DNA from: CALARM01 sp964431735
Lineage (GTDB): Bacteria > Vulcanimicrobiota > SpSt-956 > JAKJGF01
Assembly: GCA_964431735.1 (NCBI GenBank)
Contig: CAYSLJ010000039.1
Coordinates: forward strand, 1-46,323
Reading direction: 5' to 3'
DNA: 46,323 bases
Below are positions 41,687 through 46,323 of the stretch, in pieces. Numbering within the stretch: the stretch's first letter is position 1; each line of letters opens with the position of its first letter. The translations under genes and the position numbers were made by a program. The notes under the pieces were generated by a model. It ran no database searches and was not told the origin of the DNA. It saw only the letters and a program-made list of their open reading frames with translations.

Positions 41687-44626
41687 ATGAATAAAAATAA
41701 TATAGAAGATTCCTGTTGTCTCCATTCCCTTATGTCCTATAAAGTAAGAAAAGTCCTTCTTGTTGCCAGTCTTTATGACTATTTTCTTCTGGAAGAAGAC
41801 GGAAGACTCACCGATCTTCTCGGAGCTGCCTATAAGCAGAGAGATCTGGGCTACGTACCGACATTACACAGAATAAAAGGCGGGCAGGAAGCTCTGAAAA
41901 AACTTGCAGAAGAGCAGTTTGATATGGTAGTGACCATAATGAGAATAGGCGATATGGATCCTTTTACTTTCGGGCGTAAAGTCAAGGAAGTATCTCCCGG
42001 TATGCCTGTAGTCATACTGGCCTATAATACTCCAGAACTTGCCAGACTTCTTGAAATATATGATGAAACAGCAATAGACAGAATTTTCATCTGGCAAGGC
42101 GACGGGGAAATCCTTACAGGTATTATTCAATATATAGAAGACATGAAAAATGCCGAAAAAGATACCTCCCTTATCGGTGTTCAGAATATCCTGGTCATTG
42201 AAGATTCAATAAGCTCCTATTCCAGATATATTCATATTTTATTTGAAGAACTGTGGGATCAGACTGTTCTGCTTTTACAGGACAGTCTCACATGGACTGA
42301 AAAATCCCTGAGACAGAGAGCCAGACCAAGGGTTCATCTGGCTCTTTCCTTTGAAGAAGCTCTCAGGATTTATGAAAAATTCAAAGGTAATTTAATGGCG
42401 GTAATAAGCGAATGTTCCTTCACAAGAGATGGTATTATGGACAATAAAGGAGGACTCGATTTTATCACCATGATAAGAAAAGAATTTCCCTATCTGCCTG
42501 TATTACTTCAATCCAACAATCAGGAAGATGAAGAAATAAGTAAAAAACTGAATACAAATTTTCTTTTTAAAAAATCTCACACACTGGTAAGTGATTTCAG
42601 GAATTTCTTTGAACATTCTACCGGTTTCGGAGATCTTATTTTCCGTGACCATGAAGGGAAGGAAATGGGGAGAATAAAAAATATCACTTCTTTATATTCA
42701 CTTATAGATACATTGCCGGGAGACATTCTGACTGAATATGTAAGGAATGGACATCTTACAAGATGGCTTCTTGCAAGGACAGAATTTGAGCTTGCCAGGT
42801 CTATTTCTTCTTTAACAGATTTAAAAAACAAAACATCGGAAACACTCAGGGAAGTGATTAAAAATATTTTTATAGAATACAGGAAAAAAAGTTATAGAGG
42901 CTCTATTGTCAGTTATTCAAGGCATTTTCATCATGATTATTATAATTTCAGCCGCATAGGCAGTGGCTCTATAGGAGGAAAAGCCAGAGGTCTTGCTTTT
43001 ATTGATAAAGTACTTGCCAGATATTTAAAAGAAGAACAATTTCCCCATGTTTCCATATCCATACCTTCAACACTGGTTCTCGGAACAGATATGTTTGACT
43101 CTTTTATAAAGAAAAATAATCTTCTGGATTTTGCTCTTGAAGAAACATCTGATATGATGATAGCAAATGAATTTTTGAATGCAGAATTGCCTGCTACGGC
43201 AGTAGGAGATATAAGAGAATTTATACGTCATGTAAAAGTTCCTCTCGCAGTCAGGTCGTCGAGCCTTCTTGAAGATGCACTCTATCAACCATTTGCAGGT
43301 GTTTATATTACAAAAATGCTCCCTAACAATCAATTAAATATTGATGACCGTTTCAGAAGTCTTGCCAGTGCCATAAAGCTTGTCTATGCTTCAACATTTT
43401 TCAAAAATGCAAAAGCCTATATAGAAACTACTCCCAACATGGTAGAAGATGAAAAAATGGCAGTTATAATTCAGGAGGTAGTCGGTAAAGCTCATGGCAA
43501 TGCTTTTTACCCGCATTTTTCAGGGGTAGCGAGATCTTATAACTATTACCCCGTAGGAAATTCAAAACCTGAAGATGGCGTGGCCAATCTGGCTCTCGGA
43601 CTGGGTAAAACGATAGTAGACGGAGGTGTATCACTGAGATATACACCTGCCTATCCCGGGATTCTGCCTCAATTCGGTAATATAAGGGATATATTTGATT
43701 ATTCTCAGAAAGAATTTTACGGAATAAATCTTGAACACAGAATTTCAACTGCTTTTGCTGAAGAGGATCAATATCTTATAAAACTCGGTATAGACAGGGC
43801 AGAACAGGACGGAACATTGAAATATATGGCATCTACCTATTCAGGGGATAATGACAGGGTTTACGACGGACTCTTCGGACATGGGCCAAGACTTATTACG
43901 TTTGCCCATATACTAAAAAATGAAATATTTCCTCTGTCAAAAATTCTGGAATATCTCCTTAAATTGAGTGAAGATTCTATGGGATGTCCTGTAGAGATTG
44001 AATTTGCTGTAACACTGGACTCAGAAAAAGGTCTTCCTGCACATTTCGGTTTCCTTCAGGTAAGACCTCTTGTAGTAAGTGATGAACTGGTTCAGGTAGA
44101 ATTATCCGATATAAAAGAAAAGCCTTTTCTGTGTTACAGTAAATTTGCCCTTGGTAACGGTATAATAAAAAACATACACGATATAGTTTACGTAAAAAGG
44201 GAAACCTTCGACCCATCAAAAAGTTCCCTCATAGCAAAAGAAGTTGACAGGATGAACACCATGCTCAGATCAGAAAAAAGACCTTATCTCTTAATAGGGC
44301 CGGGGCGCTGGGGTTCTACAGACCCGTGGCTGGGCATACCGGTAAAATGGAGTCATATAAGCGGTGTAAAGGTTATTGTAGAGGCAAGCCTTGATAATAT
44401 GAATGTAGATCCTTCCCAGGGCTCACATTTCTTCCAGAATATGACATCTCTCAGGATTGGCTATTTCACAGTACCTCTGAACCATCGTGACTGTAAACTT
44501 GACTGGTCATGGCTTGACAGTCAACCTGTAGCAAAGGAAAGCAATCATTTAAGGCACATAAGGCTTGAAAAACCTATGGAAGTGCAGCTAGACGGGCGCA
44601 GAGGGCAGGGAATCATTTTTCAGTGA
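41687..44626 (+). CDS. Double pseudo-receiver fused to PEP/pyruvate-binding (PPDK N-terminal) domain
   Basis: 979 residues. Two receiver-like domains occupy about 18-155 and 165-310. The first lacks the phospho-acceptor (MVVTIMRIGDMDP, Ile at the Asp position); the second has Glu there (AVISECSFTRDG, E242), though its acidic pair (LVIEDS) is kept. After a helical linker, about 420-840 is the ATP-grasp nucleotidyl domain of PEP synthase/PPDK: GSIGGKARGLAF (429-440), VPLAVRSSSLLEDALYQPFAGVY (518-540), and EIEFAVT...FGFLQVRPL near 840. The swivelling phospho-His domain and the TIM barrel are absent, so it is not a complete PEP synthase. A role as regulator or phosphotransferase is likely; its target is unknown. 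It lies downstream of glutamate dehydrogenase. AAGGGAGG precedes the ATG. Confidence 0.75.
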   Translation: MNKNNIEDSCCLHSLMSYKVRKVLLVASLYDYFLLEEDGRLTDLLGAAYKQRDLGYVPTLHRIKGGQEALKKLAEEQFDMVVTIMRIGDMDPFTFGRKVKEVSPGMPVVILAYNTPELARLLEIYDETAIDRIFIWQGDGEILTGIIQYIEDMKNAEKDTSLIGVQNILVIEDSISSYSRYIHILFEELWDQTVLLLQDSLTWTEKSLRQRARPRVHLALSFEEALRIYEKFKGNLMAVISECSFTRDGIMDNKGGLDFITMIRKEFPYLPVLLQSNNQEDEEISKKLNTNFLFKKSHTLVSDFRNFFEHSTGFGDLIFRDHEGKEMGRIKNITSLYSLIDTLPGDILTEYVRNGHLTRWLLARTEFELARSISSLTDLKNKTSETLREVIKNIFIEYRKKSYRGSIVSYSRHFHHDYYNFSRIGSGSIGGKARGLAFIDKVLARYLKEEQFPHVSISIPSTLVLGTDMFDSFIKKNNLLDFALEETSDMMIANEFLNAELPATAVGDIREFIRHVKVPLAVRSSSLLEDALYQPFAGVYITKMLPNNQLNIDDRFRSLASAIKLVYASTFFKNAKAYIETTPNMVEDEKMAVIIQEVVGKAHGNAFYPHFSGVARSYNYYPVGNSKPEDGVANLALGLGKTIVDGGVSLRYTPAYPGILPQFGNIRDIFDYSQKEFYGINLEHRISTAFAEEDQYLIKLGIDRAEQDGTLKYMASTYSGDNDRVYDGLFGHGPRLITFAHILKNEIFPLSKILEYLLKLSEDSMGCPVEIEFAVTLDSEKGLPAHFGFLQVRPLVVSDELVQVELSDIKEKPFLCYSKFALGNGIIKNIHDIVYVKRETFDPSKSSLIAKEVDRMNTMLRSEKRPYLLIGPGRWGSTDPWLGIPVKWSHISGVKVIVEASLDNMNVDPSQGSHFFQNMTSLRIGYFTVPLNHRDCKLDWSWLDSQPVAKESNHLRHIRLEKPMEVQLDGRRGQGIIFQ

Positions 44627-44716
44627 CCGGTGAGCAATTATAAATGGCAAAAGAAATTTGTCACATAATATTTATATGAAAATGATGAAGTTTTATGCTC
44701 CACTGTCTATTCATTT

Positions 44717-44754
44717 TCATATTTGGTTGTGACCGATACGGTCATGCCTGTTAG
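44717..44754. repeat. Family G motif with TGACCG-N3-CGGTCA palindrome
   Basis: TGACCGATACGGTCA at 44730-44744, with flanks TTTTCATATTTGGTTG and TGCCTGTTAG nearly identical to those at 690-727, 44 kb away. Confidence 0.6.
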
Positions 44755-44860
44755 AGTGAAAAGTGAAAAAAATTGATTTTACCTGCTATTCACTTTTCAC
44801 TGATCTAAAAAACGCAACCTTATTTTATACAATAAAGATATGTGTTATAATATATAAAAA

Positions 44861-44983
44861 ATTATAGTTAGTTTCATAACAATTCATAATTAATGAGTGA
44901 ATAGTGAGTGAAAATTACACTTTTACTCACTACTCACCACTCACTACTCACTTAATCATAATTTATGAAATACACTATAAATT
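44861..44983. repeat. Family E element with GTGAGTA heptamers
   Basis: 123 bp. Ends ATTATAGTTAGTTTCATAA and TTATGAAATACACTATAAAT are inverted copies matching 39722-39830. The core is GTGAATA/GTGAGTG at the left, then ACTCACT/ACTCACC-type units at the right, which pair into a hairpin. The right end abuts the ribosome site of the TerB-like gene. Confidence 0.8.
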
Positions 44984-44999
44984 CACCAGGAGGATTTAT

Positions 45000-45416
45000 A
45001 TGAGTAAAGAAAAAAAAGACCTTTCGGAAGAATTTTTTCAAATGAGCAGGGTATTACTTTCTATAGCTCAATGTGATAATTACCTGAGCGGAGAGGAAAT
45101 AAAGTTAATACTGGCAAATATTTCAAAAAATGGCAATATGACAAAGGAACAGGAAACAGTTCTGGAAGATGATATAAATAATCCGAAAGATGTGCTGGAA
45201 CTGCTACCCGGGATAGAAAGTGATACAGCCAAAGCTACTCTCGTACTTCAAATGTCTCTCATACCTCTTTCGGATAAATATGTAGACAAAAGAGAAAAAG
45301 AAACAGTATATAAAATTCTTGACAATCTGAAATTCGATGAAAAAGTAAAAGAAAAAGCAAGGGAATTTATAACTGTAGCAGCAGATCTATCTGAAGCTCT
45401 GGCAAAGTACATTTAA
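45000..45416 (+). CDS. TerB-like helical protein
   Basis: 138 residues from ATG 45000, preceded by AGGAGG at seven bases; an upstream frame start at 44904 lies in the family E repeat. All-helical and acidic, with two similar halves: LLSIAQCDNYLSGEEIKLILANIS and LQMSLIPLSDKYVDKREKETVYKIL. That pattern (helix, short acidic loop, helix beginning with Glu) resembles the TerB/DUF533-type fold, which often binds metal or docks in membrane-linked stress complexes. The similarity is modest. The gene precedes tatC by 18 bases and is probably co-transcribed. Confidence 0.55.
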   Translation: MSKEKKDLSEEFFQMSRVLLSIAQCDNYLSGEEIKLILANISKNGNMTKEQETVLEDDINNPKDVLELLPGIESDTAKATLVLQMSLIPLSDKYVDKREKETVYKILDNLKFDEKVKEKAREFITVAADLSEALAKYI

Positions 45417-45434
45417 TCTTCGGGAGGTCCTCCA

Positions 45435-46136
45435 ATGGAAGACGGGAAAATGACTGTTATAGAACATTTAGAAGAGCTGAGAAGGAGGATAATAATATCT
45501 GCCTTATCGGTAATCTTCTGCAGTATTGGAGGATATTTTGTAGCAGCCAGAATAATGCATATACTTGCTGCGCCTATCGGGCAGAATAAACTTGTTTATC
45601 TTACCCCGTCAGAAGGTTTTGTTACACATATTCAGGTATCTCTGGTATGCGGAGTCATACTGGCTTCTCCCATGGTATTGTATCAGATATGGGCTTTTAT
45701 AAATCCTGCTCTCAAGCCTGAGGAAAGAAGATATTTTTTTACCTTTATGCCACTGGTAATTTTTCTCTTCTCTTCCGGTGTGGCAGGAGGAACATTTTTT
45801 ATACTGCCTGCAGGCATAAAATTCCTTATCAATTTTTCCACAGTAGACCTGCAGCCCATGCTCTCTGTAAGTAACTATTTTTCTTTTGCCCTGTCAATTA
45901 TCGTTTCGTGCGGTGTTGTATTCGAACTGCCTCTTGTAGCACTTTTACTCGGTAAAATAGGTCTTGTAAATTCAGAGAAGCTTTCAAAATATCGTAAATA
46001 TGCAATTCTTGTATCCTTTGTTATAGCAGGTGTTATAACACCTTCAGTTGATATGTTTACACAGATACTTGTAGCAGTTCCGATTATATTTTTATATGAA
46101 GGAAGCATAATATTATTGAAGATATACAGATTATAA
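45435..46136 (+). CDS. tatC: Twin-arginine translocase subunit TatC
   Basis: 233 residues with six predicted membrane helices. The N-terminal family motif MTVIEHLEELRRRIIIS and the first periplasmic loop LTPSEGFVTHIQVSL are well kept, as are SPMVLYQIWAFINPALKPEERRY and the later VFELPLVALLLGKIGLV and YAILVSFVIAGVITPSVDMFTQ. TatC is the receptor for folded proteins bearing RR signal peptides. No tatA or tatB lies in the window. CGGGAGG precedes the ATG. Confidence 0.95.
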   Translation: MEDGKMTVIEHLEELRRRIIISALSVIFCSIGGYFVAARIMHILAAPIGQNKLVYLTPSEGFVTHIQVSLVCGVILASPMVLYQIWAFINPALKPEERRYFFTFMPLVIFLFSSGVAGGTFFILPAGIKFLINFSTVDLQPMLSVSNYFSFALSIIVSCGVVFELPLVALLLGKIGLVNSEKLSKYRKYAILVSFVIAGVITPSVDMFTQILVAVPIIFLYEGSIILLKIYRL

Positions 46137-46323
46137 TTTTCTGAGTACCGTAACAGATAAATTAGTAACCAAAATCTTATATATCGTGACACGTGACGCG
46201 TTACAGGAGCAAAAACTTTATACAAGCACATGATACGTAATTTTTTTGATACTCTTTTACCTGGTGTGATACTAAGGAGTTGTCAGGAAATAACTACATC
46301 TTAATTACGATTTGTATCGTGAC
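46137..46323. repeat. Family H unit followed by a truncated family B element
   Basis: 46181-46264 (CGTGACACGTGACGCGTTAC, AGGAGCAAAAACTT, then GATACTCTTTTAC) matches 29235-29320. 46275-46323 starts AGGAGTTGTCAGGAAATAAC and is the left half of a family B element cut by the window end at CGTGAC. Confidence 0.7.

Larger units (their letters stand above)
44627..44999. other. 373-bp intergenic region with family G, heptamer and family E repeats
   Basis: Family G (44717-44754), a GTGAAAA/TTTCACT hairpin (about 44756-44802) and family E (44861-44983). An in-frame extension of the next gene into this DNA is rejected. No gene of its own. Confidence 0.7.

Noticed and set aside
44904..44999. N-terminal extension of the TerB-like gene
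   Set aside because: The extension is encoded by the family E heptamer hairpin; ATG 45000 has a strong ribosome site.

Overview
The window is an AT-rich bacterial chromosome segment carrying the replication origin. Core genes lie around oriC in a conserved order: rpmH-rnpA-yidD-yidC-jag-mnmE leftward, and dnaA-dnaN rightward, followed by tRNA-Ser/tRNA-Arg genes, tadA and a large-type SRP RNA. The cell envelope is probably diderm. A 755-residue protein combines a signal peptide, one SLH domain, a coiled coil and a long beta-rich region ending in Phe, the OmpM-like design known from Negativicutes, Cyanobacteria, Deinococcota and related Terrabacteria. YidC is the short form without a periplasmic domain. 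I cannot name the species. A poorly cultivated diderm lineage on the Terrabacteria side is my best inference.

Layout. 1-5.4 kb: thioredoxin, a HipA/PI3K-like kinase fold protein, the SLH porin and a double-PepSY protein. 5.9-8.2 kb: 2[4Fe-4S] ferredoxin, PfkB kinase, asparaginase. 8.3-13.4 kb: a leftward chemotaxis-type operon (soluble MCP-like protein, STAS, CheY, CheA); an assembly gap sits in a 42-bp tandem repeat of the first gene. 14.1-15.8 kb: shikimate kinase and a QueG-like protein. 15.9-24.2 kb: a zinc-ribbon protein converging on a four-gene Ser/Thr kinase cluster made of two tandem copies of a two-gene module (zinc ribbon-kinase-FGE domain, then zinc ribbon-degenerate kinase-TM-TPR). 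24.4-32.4 kb: the origin region. 32.4-33.7 kb: tRNAs, tadA, SRP RNA. 33.9-37.8 kb: sirtuin, GalT-like protein, dCTP deaminase, EEP-family hydrolase. 38-39.2 kb: two unrecognised genes. 40.2-46.1 kb: glutamate dehydrogenase, a pseudo-receiver/PEP-synthase-ATP-grasp fusion, a TerB-like protein and TatC.

The most unusual feature is the intergenic DNA. Most gaps hold short palindromic elements of about 60-160 bp, which I sort into families A to H. Many enclose arrays of degenerate 7-bp units. The 7-bp period stays constant while the sequence flavour changes: GTGACGC/GTAACGC, GTGAGTA/GTGAATA, TTTCACT, GGGTTTT/ACACCTA, AGCTGAC-like. One family B element interrupts a family C element whose uninterrupted counterpart is also in the window, which is direct evidence of mobility. 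The arrays resemble in style the heptameric STRR repeats of filamentous cyanobacteria.

Signalling proteins are also prominent: four kinase or pseudokinase proteins, zinc-ribbon proteins, a chemotaxis-like operon and pseudo-receiver domains. The MCP-like protein ends in at least six copies of a DNVELF motif that resembles the CheR/CheB-tethering pentapeptide NWETF.
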